A stretch of 64,000 bases of DNA from NCBI RefSeq assembly GCF_000943555.1, contig NZ_JTDV01000003.1, positions 403,009 through 467,008 on the forward strand, written 5' to 3'. Positions 27,269 through 38,100 of the stretch are shown here, piece after piece. A program made the position numbers and the translations under genes. Source of the stretch: Neotamlana nanhaiensis. GTDB lineage: Bacteria; Bacteroidota; Bacteroidia; Flavobacteriales; Flavobacteriaceae. Positions within the stretch are counted from its first letter, which is position 1. The number at the start of each line of letters is the position of its first letter. The notes beneath the pieces were generated by a model. That model ran no database searches and was not told the origin of the DNA. It saw only the letters and a list, made by a program, of their open reading frames with translations.

Positions 27269-28069
27269 TTAGCTTGAAATTGAAAATAGTGATTCTAATA
27301 ATTTATATTCTTGAGGTAACGAAAATAATATCAAATTAGGTTTTGAGAGACTATCTGTTTCGTTTGAAATAGCACAAACGTAATCATTAGTTATATAAAA
27401 ATTCTTAATGTTATAGTTTTTATTGAAAAGCGGCTTTGTTGAATTTATGTGGTGATAGCCATCTAAACATGGAATATCAATAAAATTACTATCAATACCT
27501 TGGCCAGTTGTTTTAACGAGAGCTTCTTTTCTAGTCCATAGTTTAAAAAATGTTTCAGTAGGTTTTACTGAATTATGAACATAGTTAATTTCGTTTTTAC
27601 CAAAAACTGTCGACATAGATTCTAGAACATCATAAGATTTATTTTTAAATTCAATATCGATACCAACTGGAATATTGGCAATTGCAATTAGTCCAATTTG
27701 ATGTGAATGACTTAAGTTAAAACATACTTTTGGATGTGATTTTAAAAAAGGTTTTTTATTTTTAAAAAAACTAAAATTAATGTTTTTGGGTAATGATTTT
27801 GTATAAACAGCTAGTAGTAATTTTAAAAAACTTCTACAAACAATAAAACTTAATCTGTCTTCTTTCTTATAAAATTTATTTGCTCTAATGAGCTCATCAT
27901 TGTTTAAAAAAACAGATAAATTATTTATGGCATTAGCATAATTAGTAATATTGAATTTAAATATTAGAATATTCGAAGGGTTTATAAAACGCTCGAAATG
28001 AAAAATATTTTCCTCCCTTAAACTTTCAACAGTACTAAATTGCAGAAAATTGTTCGGCGTCTCTTTCAT
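27269..28069 (-). CDS. 4'-phosphopantetheinyl transferase, Sfp type
   Basis: A 266-residue enzyme that moves the phosphopantetheine arm of CoA onto a Ser of carrier proteins. Family motifs: CFNLSHSHQIGLIAI, PVGIDIEFKN (Mg-binding Asp and Glu) and FFKLWTRKEALVKTTGQG. The N-terminal half is divergent. The start overlaps the end of the preceding NRPS gene by 35 bases, and no later ATG lies upstream of the motifs, which indicates an operon and probable translational coupling. Its role is most likely to activate the PCP and ACP domains of the three synthases upstream. Confidence 0.93.
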   Translation of the reverse strand: MKETPNNFLQFSTVESLREENIFHFERFINPSNILIFKFNITNYANAINNLSVFLNNDELIRANKFYKKEDRLSFIVCRSFLKLLLAVYTKSLPKNINFSFFKNKKPFLKSHPKVCFNLSHSHQIGLIAIANIPVGIDIEFKNKSYDVLESMSTVFGKNEINYVHNSVKPTETFFKLWTRKEALVKTTGQGIDSNFIDIPCLDGYHHINSTKPLFNKNYNIKNFYITNDYVCAISNETDSLSKPNLILFSLPQEYKLLESLFSISS

Positions 28070-31000
28070 CTAGTATATTTTGTAAAATAAGCGCTGATTT
28101 TTTATCGTTTGGAGGAGAAAAAAGCTGTACATGATCTCCCGGAATGTTATGAACTTCAACCCCTTTTCGTGCTATTTTATTCCATCCAAGGAACTCCCGA
28201 TCGTGCATGTAATAACTAGAATCCTCAACTCTAAACAAATCAACTTTAAAATCGCCAGGTTCTATTTTATATTTTCTAATCGCTTCCATATTCATTTTAT
28301 CTAAAAGATAAGGTTGATTATTAACAGTTTCGTGTTGTTTTTCTTTACCGTATTTTAATCTTAACATTAAGTTTTTAAATGCTCTTTTCTTACTATTAAT
28401 TCTAATTTTGCTATGTTCCCAACTGGTAATCATTTGGGATAATACATAGAAATTACTTTTAACTCTGTAATTTAAAGCCGCAATTTTTTTTCTAAATCGA
28501 GATTTGTAATTATATGCAGGAGATACATAAGTATCTAACATTGCGAGCATTGTTAGGCGTTTACCTTTTTTTTGTAATTGTTTAGCCATCTCATAAGCTA
28601 TAATGCCACCAAAAGAGTAACCAGCTAATGCAAATGCACCATTTGGATTTTGTTTTAAAATAGCCTCTATATAATGGGCTGCCATTTCTGGAACAGATTC
28701 ATGAGGTTTATCTATACCATTTAATCCTTTGGCTTGCAAAGCAAATACAGGCTGGTCGTCATCTAAGTTTTTAGCAAGTGCATTAAAAATTAAAACATTC
28801 ATGCCTGCTCCATGTACGATATATAATGGTGTTTTACTTCCACCTTTTTTTATAGGTACTAGCGAATCCCAAGTTATAAAACGGTTATCCATATCTAATA
28901 AAAGGGCGAGCTTTTCAATTGTTGGATGACTAAAAAGCGACGCTAACGGTAATCGTTTTCCTGTTTCTTCTTCTAAAAGGGTCATAACCTTAACCGCTAT
29001 AATAGATTGTCCTCCTAATTCAAAGAAATCACTAAAAATGTCTATTTTCGGAATGTTTAAACAGTTTTGCCAAATACTACTAACAATTTTTTCTGCTTTT
29101 GTGCGTGGCCCAGTAAAGGTCGTTTCAGGAATTTTTTCGGTTTCTGGTTTATGTAGCGCTTTCCTATCAATTTTACCATTTAAGGTTTTTGGAAGATTGT
29201 CTAAAATATTAAATTCTTGAGGCATAAAATAATCTGGCAAATTATCGGCCATTTCATTTTTAATATCGCTTATTTTAATATCACCAGGAGTTAGTCCTTT
29301 TTCTAAAACAATATAGGCTATTAATTTATTGTTTTGGGCAATTACTGCTGCAGATTGAATTTCGTTGGTTAAAGTTAAAGCTTGTTCAATTTCTCCTAAT
29401 TCAATTCTGAAACCTCTAATTTTAACCTGCTGATCGGACCTTCCTAGGCATTGTAATTCTCCATTAGGAAGTAGTTTTCCTAAATCTCCAGTGCGATACA
29501 GGATAGGGTTATTGGCTATATTAGTCGAAAAAGGGTTTTTAACAAATTTTTCGGCAGTTAGCTCAGGTCTATTAAGGTAGCCTAAAGCTACGCCATCGCC
29601 AGCTATAGTTATTTCTCCAATTTCACCAGGGGATACAAGTTCTAAATTTTCATTTAAAATGTAAATTTGAGTGTTGTCAATGGGTTTACCAATGGTTATT
29701 AGGTCGTCGTTTAATTTAATTTGTTTCGTTGAAGACCAAATAGTGGTTTCAGTTGGGCCATACATATTCCAAAGCTCGTCACATAAATTTAATAATTTAG
29801 TCGCTAAGCTTAATGGAAGCGCCTCACCTCCGCACAATACTTTTAAGGGGATGTACTCTTTCCATCCTACATCTATAAGCATTTGCCACGTTGTAGGGGT
29901 GGCCTGTAGAATAGAGATGTTATTGTTTTGTAATAATTCTAATAATAAACGTCCGTCTTTGGCTGTGTCGTCATCAGCTAGGTGTAAGGTAGCTCCATTA
30001 ATTAATGGTAAAAATAATTCTAGTCCGGCTATATCGAAAGACATTGTTGTTATAGATAAAAGCGTGTCTGTTTCGGTTATACCTGGTTCTTTAGCCATAC
30101 TTGTTAAAAAGTTAACTAAATTTTTATGAGTTACAGATACGCCTTTAGGTTTACCCGTAGAACCTGAAGTGTAAAGTATATAAGCTATTGTTTCTTGACT
30201 TAGGCTTAAGTTTAATTTTGTTTCAGGAAAACTTTGGACAGTATTAAATAAATTGTCTATAATCAGCTTTGGTTGTTCATCTGAAAATGCGTTTTCTAAA
30301 TTACTTGCAGTAATAAGGTACTTTGCACCACAATCTTCTAACATAAAATCTAATCGCGATTTCGGGAAATTGGGGTCTAATGGCACGTAGGTTGCTCCAC
30401 ATTGCAAAATAGCAAGAAGTATGGGAACTAGTTCTGGACAACGTGATAATGATACAGCAATTGTATCACCTGGCTCAACATTTTGAGTAACTAAATAATG
30501 CGCAATTTGATTGGTCTTTACAGATAATTCACTGTATTTAAAGCTATTTTCTTTAAAAGTAAAAGCTAAATTATTTGGTGTTTTGTTTGCTTGGTTATCA
30601 AATAATTCATGAAGCAAAAGGTTTGGAAAAGCCGATTGCGTATTATTTAATAAATTATATTTATCGGAGTTTTTATTTTCAAATATTTGGTTTAATGGTA
30701 CATCTGGTGCTTCAATTAAATTGTTGATTAAAACTTCAAAGTTACCCATCATGTTTTTAATACTACTCGGCTTAAATAAGGATGTATTAAAATTTACACC
30801 TAAATTAGGCCCATCTTTAAGGAGGTGAGCTTGTAATTCAATTTCAAAAGTGGCGTAATTTCTATATGTTTTTAACAATTCATGTTTTACTCCTTCAAAA
30901 GAAAACGTTCCTTCTAGTCCGTTATTCAGCTCAATATTAACCATTACAGGAACTAAAGGAATTCTTGAAAAATCACGAGGAACTTTAAGCTTTTGAAGTA

Positions 31001-32057
31001 AATGGCCAAAACTAATACCTTGATTTTCGTAAGCATCGTAAAGGCTAGTTTTTTTGCTATTTAAATATTCATTAAAGGATACTGTTTTATCAATTTTACT
31101 TCTTAATGGCAGAACATTGGCGGTATGGCCAATCATACCTATCATGTTATATTCGGCTTGTCGTGATGTGCTTAAACCAACAACTAAATCGTTTTGTTTG
31201 GTTAATTGATTTAGAAAAATTTCGAAAGCACTTAAAAAGGTAGTTACTAAACTAGCCCCATTTTGTATACCAACTTCTTTTAATTTTTCTAATGTACTTG
31301 GTTTAAGTTTATGGTGTAAAATCCCGTTGTTATATGTTCTAATTTTAGGACGGTCAAAATCAAGAGGTAAGTTAACCTCTGGGATGGAGTTTTGATACAT
31401 GTTTAGCCAAAACGCTTCCGATTTATTAAAAGCATCACTATTTAAAAATAGATTTTCTTTTATGGCAAATTCGCTATACGGTTTAATTTCAGGGAGTTCT
31501 GGCTCTTTGTTTAAGGTATATGCCGAATAACATAAACTAAGTTCTCTTAAAAAACTATCAACAGATAGTCCATCACAAATGCCATGGAAAAAATTGATTA
31601 GTAGATAATATTCTGAGGTGTTACTTTTTAATAAATTAATATTAAACAATGGACCGTGAATTATATCGAATAAAAAATCGGCATTATTTTTAATTTTTTC
31701 ATCAATAATTTCCTGGGCTTCGGTTGAAGGTAAACTCGAAAGGTCATCATAATTAATTTCGAAGTCAATATCTGTAAAGATATTCATATACTCGCCGTTT
31801 TCGCTAAAACTAGATCTTAACGATTCATGGCGTTTTATTAAAGTTTTAACAGCAAGATTTAAGGCATCAACATTTAATTGTCCATTAAATTTTAAGGTGC
31901 ACGGAATATTAAAGGCTTTTTTTGCATCATCACCACCTAATTTGCAATCTAATAAAATTTCAAATTGAGCTTTAGTTGTTTTAATAACATGCTCAATTTC
32001 AGGGCCATAAAAGGGGTTGAATGCGGTGTTTTTTGGTATGTCGGTTAATTTACTCAT
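28035..32057 (-). CDS. Terminal NRPS: C-A(Gly-type)-PCP-TE
   Basis: A 1340-residue peptide synthetase. Condensation domain about 1-440, with FHGICDG at 157-163; the first His of HHxxxDG is Phe, but the second, catalytic His is kept. Adenylation domain about 470-960 (YILYTSGSTGKPKGV, SFDIAGLELFLPL, LWNMYGPTETTIWS). Its specificity residues read by eye are D-I-L-Q-L-G-M-I-W-K, a glycine-type code. The carrier Ser is in FFELGGQSI near 1015. The thioesterase covers about 1075-1340, with VHGAGMNVLIF, the nucleophile in AGYSFGG near 1148 and a late GDHVQLF His. It should add the last residue and release the product. It lies 65 bases after the previous synthase. Confidence 0.95.
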   Translation of the reverse strand: MSKLTDIPKNTAFNPFYGPEIEHVIKTTKAQFEILLDCKLGGDDAKKAFNIPCTLKFNGQLNVDALNLAVKTLIKRHESLRSSFSENGEYMNIFTDIDFEINYDDLSSLPSTEAQEIIDEKIKNNADFLFDIIHGPLFNINLLKSNTSEYYLLINFFHGICDGLSVDSFLRELSLCYSAYTLNKEPELPEIKPYSEFAIKENLFLNSDAFNKSEAFWLNMYQNSIPEVNLPLDFDRPKIRTYNNGILHHKLKPSTLEKLKEVGIQNGASLVTTFLSAFEIFLNQLTKQNDLVVGLSTSRQAEYNMIGMIGHTANVLPLRSKIDKTVSFNEYLNSKKTSLYDAYENQGISFGHLLQKLKVPRDFSRIPLVPVMVNIELNNGLEGTFSFEGVKHELLKTYRNYATFEIELQAHLLKDGPNLGVNFNTSLFKPSSIKNMMGNFEVLINNLIEAPDVPLNQIFENKNSDKYNLLNNTQSAFPNLLLHELFDNQANKTPNNLAFTFKENSFKYSELSVKTNQIAHYLVTQNVEPGDTIAVSLSRCPELVPILLAILQCGATYVPLDPNFPKSRLDFMLEDCGAKYLITASNLENAFSDEQPKLIIDNLFNTVQSFPETKLNLSLSQETIAYILYTSGSTGKPKGVSVTHKNLVNFLTSMAKEPGITETDTLLSITTMSFDIAGLELFLPLINGATLHLADDDTAKDGRLLLELLQNNNISILQATPTTWQMLIDVGWKEYIPLKVLCGGEALPLSLATKLLNLCDELWNMYGPTETTIWSSTKQIKLNDDLITIGKPIDNTQIYILNENLELVSPGEIGEITIAGDGVALGYLNRPELTAEKFVKNPFSTNIANNPILYRTGDLGKLLPNGELQCLGRSDQQVKIRGFRIELGEIEQALTLTNEIQSAAVIAQNNKLIAYIVLEKGLTPGDIKISDIKNEMADNLPDYFMPQEFNILDNLPKTLNGKIDRKALHKPETEKIPETTFTGPRTKAEKIVSSIWQNCLNIPKIDIFSDFFELGGQSIIAVKVMTLLEEETGKRLPLASLFSHPTIEKLALLLDMDNRFITWDSLVPIKKGGSKTPLYIVHGAGMNVLIFNALAKNLDDDQPVFALQAKGLNGIDKPHESVPEMAAHYIEAILKQNPNGAFALAGYSFGGIIAYEMAKQLQKKGKRLTMLAMLDTYVSPAYNYKSRFRKKIAALNYRVKSNFYVLSQMITSWEHSKIRINSKKRAFKNLMLRLKYGKEKQHETVNNQPYLLDKMNMEAIRKYKIEPGDFKVDLFRVEDSSYYMHDREFLGWNKIARKGVEVHNIPGDHVQLFSPPNDKKSALILQNILDERDAEQFSAI

Positions 32058-32122
32058 TACTTGGTTAATAGCTGGAATCAGTTAAAGTATTGATATTTAA
32101 CGTAATAAAATGTTAATTTTTG

Positions 32123-35100
32123 TTAAAAATTTATTTTTATAAAATTGCCTTGATTATTATTATCTGGTACAAACCAAGCAGGATTTCCTATTTTATCTCT
32201 ACCAAGTTTAGCGTCTTTACTTGGTGCATTGCTTGGTTTAATTGAAAATTTATTAATATTCAATTGTATTGACGTACCGTTGTTTGTATGGTTTGGATTA
32301 TTATTGTTTTCAGAGATAAATTTAGCCAGTTGATTTAAATTTAATAATTCTTCAGTTAATTTTCTAAAAGAAATTTCAATGTTAAATTCATCTCTAAGTT
32401 TTGATGCTAATTGCGTTAGCGATAAAGATTCTAATCCTAATTGTAAAAACGACAAAGTTGAAATATCCTGATCGTATTGAATTCCTGAAACTTCAGAAAT
32501 TAAAGTAGTTAATTTTGTTTTTAAAGCAGAATTTTCTTTTGAATTCGTATTGTTTACATTACCATTTAAATTTACCTTGCTTTTATTTACTTTTTCATTT
32601 GTGAGGTTAACTGAATTTGAAATAGTTGTTTTCGGTATGTTAGGTTCAACCCAATATTCTTGTTTGTCGAATGCGTAATTGGGTAAACTAACATGTTTTT
32701 TAGGTGCATGTTTATAAAGTTTATCCCAATCAGGATTTATACCATGTAACCATAGTTCTCCTAGGGCATTATACATAGTTTTATAGGTGTCATCTTCAGA
32801 ACCATGCTTCTTAATAGATAAACTTTGTAATGCCGTTATAGGCTTTATTCCAGCTGCTTGCAAATGTGTTAAACTTACTAACGACTTCCCTGGGCCAGAT
32901 TCTAACAATACAAATTTGTCCATATCTAATATAGTCGAAATGGCATCTGCGAACCTTACGGTATTTTTAACATGATTAACCCAGTACATGACATCTGTGG
33001 CTTCAGTATCCAATAATAATTTGCCTGTTACTGTCGATATAATGGGGGTATTAGGAGTGTTTAATTTTATATTTTGAAATGCTTTTTTAAAATCTTTTAA
33101 CATAGGTTCCATCATAGAAGAATGGAACGCATGACTCGTAAGAATAAGTTTGTGCGGAATGTTTTTAGCTTCTGCAATTTTTGCGACGTCTTCAATATCA
33201 TTAATTCTTCCAGAAACAACACACATTTGTTTAGCGTTTACTGCTGCAATTGATAAGTTTTTAGGTAGCAATGAACTTAATTCTTGCTCACTAAGCCTTA
33301 TAGACATCATACTTCCTTGTTCTAACTCGCTTATCAATTGGCCTCTTTTACTTATAATAAATAATGCATCTTCTAAGTTAAAAATACCAGATAAGTGGGC
33401 GGCTACTAACTCACCAATGCTATGGCCACAAAATAGCGATGGTGTAATGCCCCAGCTCATCCATAATTTAGCCAATGCATACTCAGTAATAAATAAGGCT
33501 GGCTGCGTATATAACGTGTTTTTTAATAAATCATGGTTATTTTGAGTATCCGATTCGGGAAATATAATAGTTCTAATATCAAGGTTTAGGTGTTGCTTTA
33601 AGATTTCTGAACAAGTATCTATAGCATGGCGATATACTTCTTCATTTTCATAAAGCACTTTACCCATATAAAGGAATTGAGATCCTTGCCCTGGAAAAAG
33701 AAAACCTACCTCTTTTGGTATATTATTTAAGTTTGAAGTTTTTGCGGTATCGAAATTATAAGTGGTTAAATCAGTTTCAACGTCATTATTATTTATAACT
33801 ATAAACCCGCGATGTTTGTAATTATGTCGTGTTGTATTAAGGGTATAACTAATGTTTTCTAGGTTATTGGTGCTTAAAGAATTTAAATAACTATTTAATT
33901 TATTTTGATAATTATTAAGACTAAACTCTGATTTGGCAGACCATTTTAGTATTTGATAGGGGTTAGTAGTATTAGTATGCGGTTCTGGCATTGTATATTC
34001 ATCTAAAATGATATGGACATTCGTGCCGCCAACCCCAAAAGAGCTTATTCCCGCTCGTCTAATATTATTAGTACTCCAATCGATTAATTTATTGTTAACG
34101 AAAAAAGGACTATTTTCAAAATCGATATTAGGATTTGGATTATTAAAACCAACAATTGGGGGAATTTTTTTGTTTTTGAGAGCTAAAAGTGTTTTAATTA
34201 AACCAGCAGCACCTGCAGCAGCACCAGTATGGCCAATATTACTTTTAACAGAACCAATAGCACAATATTGAAGGTTTTTTTGTTTCCCATACGCCATTTT
34301 TAAACCCTCAACTTCAATAGGATCTCCAATGGGTGTTGCCGTACCATGAGCTTCAACATATTCAATTGAATTTGGTAAAACTTGGGCATCATTTAATGCA
34401 TTCATTATAGCTCCTGCTTGACCTTCTGAACTAGGCGCAGTAAAACTACCTTTATTGGCTCCGTCGTTATTTATTCCAATACCTTTAATAACAGCATAGA
34501 TAAAATCGCCATCTTTTTCGGCTTCCTCTAAACTTTTTAAAACAAAAACACCTGCACCATCGCTAAAAATAGTACCTTGACCTTTGGCATCAAAAGATCG
34601 GCAATGTCCATCTGGACTAAAAATTGAACCTTCTTCGTATAGATGACCTCTTTTTATAGGAGCAGAAATACTTGATGCTCCAGCTAAAGCCACATTACAT
34701 TGTCCAGCCCGAATTGCTTTAACACCTTCGGCAACAGCTAAAAGTGCCGTTGAACATGCCGAATGCACACTAACAGCAGGACCTTTTAAATTTAAATGAT
34801 AGGCAACTCTTGGCGCAATAAAATCTTTAGAATTTGTAATATAAACTTGATAACTACCTACTTGATTAACAATGTCACTATTTGATAAGATATTATTAGT
34901 ATGATAAGAAGTGTTATCGCAACCGGCATAAACTCCAACAATATTGTTTTTGTTTGTTAATTGCCCCGATTGTTCTAGAGCTTCGTAGGCTATTTCTAAA
35001 AATATACGTTGTTGAGGATCCATGGTTTTTGCCACCATCGGGTTTAAACCAAAAAAGTTAGCATCGAAGCTTTTAGCATCTTTTAAAATACCTCGAGCTT

Positions 35101-38100
35101 TTACATAATTCGCTTTATCCTTTTCTTGATTAGGTATGCTAATATCTAAGTCTTCATCTGAGAAAAATGAAATGGATTCTTCACCATTTTTTAATATTTC
35201 CCAAAATTCCTCTAACGTTTCTGCACCAGGAAATCTTCCAGAAACACCGATAATTGCTATATCTTTATTTGAATTAGATTGAGTTTCTTCCTTTAATGAG
35301 AATTCATTGTTTGCGTTTGTATCTAATTTTAAATACTCTGAAAATTGCGCAATAGTTGGAAACTGAAATAACTTAATTAAAGGTATGTCCGTTTTTAATT
35401 TTTTTCTTAATTCAGAAATTACTTTCTGAGCTAAAATGGAAGAACCACCAATTTCAAAGAAGTTTTCTTCTAATCCAATAGTATCTAAACCTAAAAATTC
35501 ACTCCAAACATCTGATAATTCTTTTTCAAGTTCGGTATTTGGCTTTTTTATAACTTGATTAGCTGTAGCTCTTTGTAATACGGGTTCAGGGAGTTGTTTT
35601 TTATCGATTTTACCATTTGGAGTTTGAGGAAATTCTTTTAGCCACATATATGTTTTTGGGACTAAAATTTCTGGTAAAATGGATCTTAAACTTTGTTTTA
35701 CCGCTTTTGTATCTTGAAAGTTGTTTTTTGATGTTAGATAAGCTACAATTTTTGGCTCTATACCAGAATTGTTAATTACAACAGCCGATTGTTTAATATT
35801 TGATAAAGCGTTTAGGGTAGATTCTATTTCACCTAATTCAATTCTATGGCCTCTTAATTTTACTTGATTATCAGCACGACCTAAACATAAAATTTCTCCA
35901 TGAGGTAGTAATTTACCTAAATCACCAGTTTTATAAATTAGTTCAGGTAGGTTCTCGGTAATGTTCGCTGTAAAAAATTTACTTGAAGTTAAATCTGGAC
36001 GTTTTAAATAACCATTAGAAACACCATCACCAGCAATACAAATTTCACCAATTTCACCAGATTTAACTAGGTTATTTTGTTCGTTTAAAATATAAATTCT
36101 TGTATTATCAATAGGTTTACCTATGGTAATGTTATTTGCGTTTTTTTCAACTTTTTTAATGGTCGACCAAATAGTGGTCTCGGTTGGGCCATACATATTC
36201 CATAGCTCTATGCATTTTTCTGTTAGCTGTTTTGCCAAGTTTAAGGGCATGGGCTCACCGCCACATAAAGCTTTAATAGGTAAGGGGGTTGTCCAGTCCG
36301 AATCTATTAGCATTTGCCATGTTGTAGGCGTGGCTTGCAAATAAGTTATTGATTTTGTTTTAATTAAGTTTAACAATTTCCATCCGTCACTTGCAATGGT
36401 ATCGTTGGTAAGGACTAGTGTGGCACCCTGTGTTAACGGTAAAAATAATTCTAATCCTGCAATATCAAACGAAATAGTTGTAATAGATAGAACCCTATCT
36501 TTGGTTGTAATTCCTGGCCGTTTTGCCATAGAATTTAAAAAATTAACCAAGTTTTTATGAGTGACTTTTACACCTTTAGGTTTTCCTGTAGAACCTGAGG
36601 TGTACAGTACATATGCCAAATCATTTTTACTTACTGGTGAGGTTACAGGTGTAGTTGGTGCGTTTTTACAATCCTCAAGTATTTCTTCTATTAAAAGTTT
36701 TTCTGTATTCTTCGAAAATGAAGCATCTATGTTTTTATTTGTTATTAAAAATTTTGCTTCAGAATCTTCAATCATAAATTCCAAACGAGATTGCGGAAAT
36801 TTAGGGTCGAGAGGAACATAGGCGGCTCCACATTGCAAAATAGCAATTAAAATGGGAACTAATTCTGGGCTTCTATTTAGAGAAACCGCAATTAAATCAC
36901 CTTTTTTTACAGATTTACTTTGTAAAAAATGAGCAAATTTAGTAGCCTGCTCAAATAACTCTTTATATGTTAATTTAACCTCATTAAATTCTAGAGCTAA
37001 ATGATTTGGAGTATTTTGTGATTGCTCAAATATTAAATTATGAAGGCATTTTTGAGGGAAATCTACCTTTGTATTGTTTAATTTATTATAAGGATCAATT
37101 AAATTATTACTTATTAATTTGTTTATAGGTTGTAAAGGGTTTTCAACTAAGCGCTTTAATATATTTTCAAATTCCTCTAAAAGATTTTTTATAGTATCTA
37201 ATTTAAATAGCGTGGTATTATAATTTACAATTAAATTAGGACCATCGTTATTCATTAGAGCCTGTATTTCAATTTCGAAAGTTGCAAAATCTCTATGATT
37301 AAGTATAATTTCGTGGTTTAAACCATTAAATGAAAACAGGTTTTGTAAATTATTGTTAAACTCAATGTTTAAAACAAACGGCACCAAAGGAACCTTAGAT
37401 ATATTGGTAGTAATTGGTAACTTTTGTAATAACTGTCCGAAGCTTACAGATTGGTGTTCAAACGCATCTAATATTTCCGTTTTTCTAATTTTTAGATACT
37501 GGTTAAAATTTAAGTTATCGTCTATAACAGATTTTATAGGTAATAGGTTAACACCATGACCAATTAAGCCAGCCATGTCATGATATATATGTCTGGAAGT
37601 GTTAAGGCCAATTACTAAATCGTTTTGTTGAATGATTTGTTTTAAAAACAGTTCGAAGGCACTCATAAATGTTACTACTAAACTCGAACCAGCTTTTACA
37701 CCTAATTGTTTTAAATCGTTAAATAGAGTGCTGTTTAACTTATAATTGTAAACGTTATTATTGTATGTTCTAATTTGCGGTCTTTCAAAATCTAATGGAA
37801 GTTCTATATTTGGAACAAAATCTTTATAAAGGTTCAACCAATATTGTTCGTCATTATGGTTAACTTCGTTTTCTCTTTTTGCAAATTCGCTATAACTTAA
37901 AGCTTGGTTTAATGGTGGCAATTCGTTTATAGAGTAAGCATTATAGCAAACCGCTAATTCTTTAAAAAATTGATCGACTGATAAGCCATCGCTTATGGCG
38001 TGATGAAAAGTAGTAATAAGTACATGTTCTTCGGTACTTAATTTTATTAAACTAAACTTAAATAAGGGACCATGAGTTAAATTAAAAATAAAATTGGCGT

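Noticed and set aside
29671..30129. Reading frame of 152 codons on the plus strand
   Set aside because: Antisense shadow of the NRPS adenylation domain; the same shadow recurs over the other A domain near 36123.
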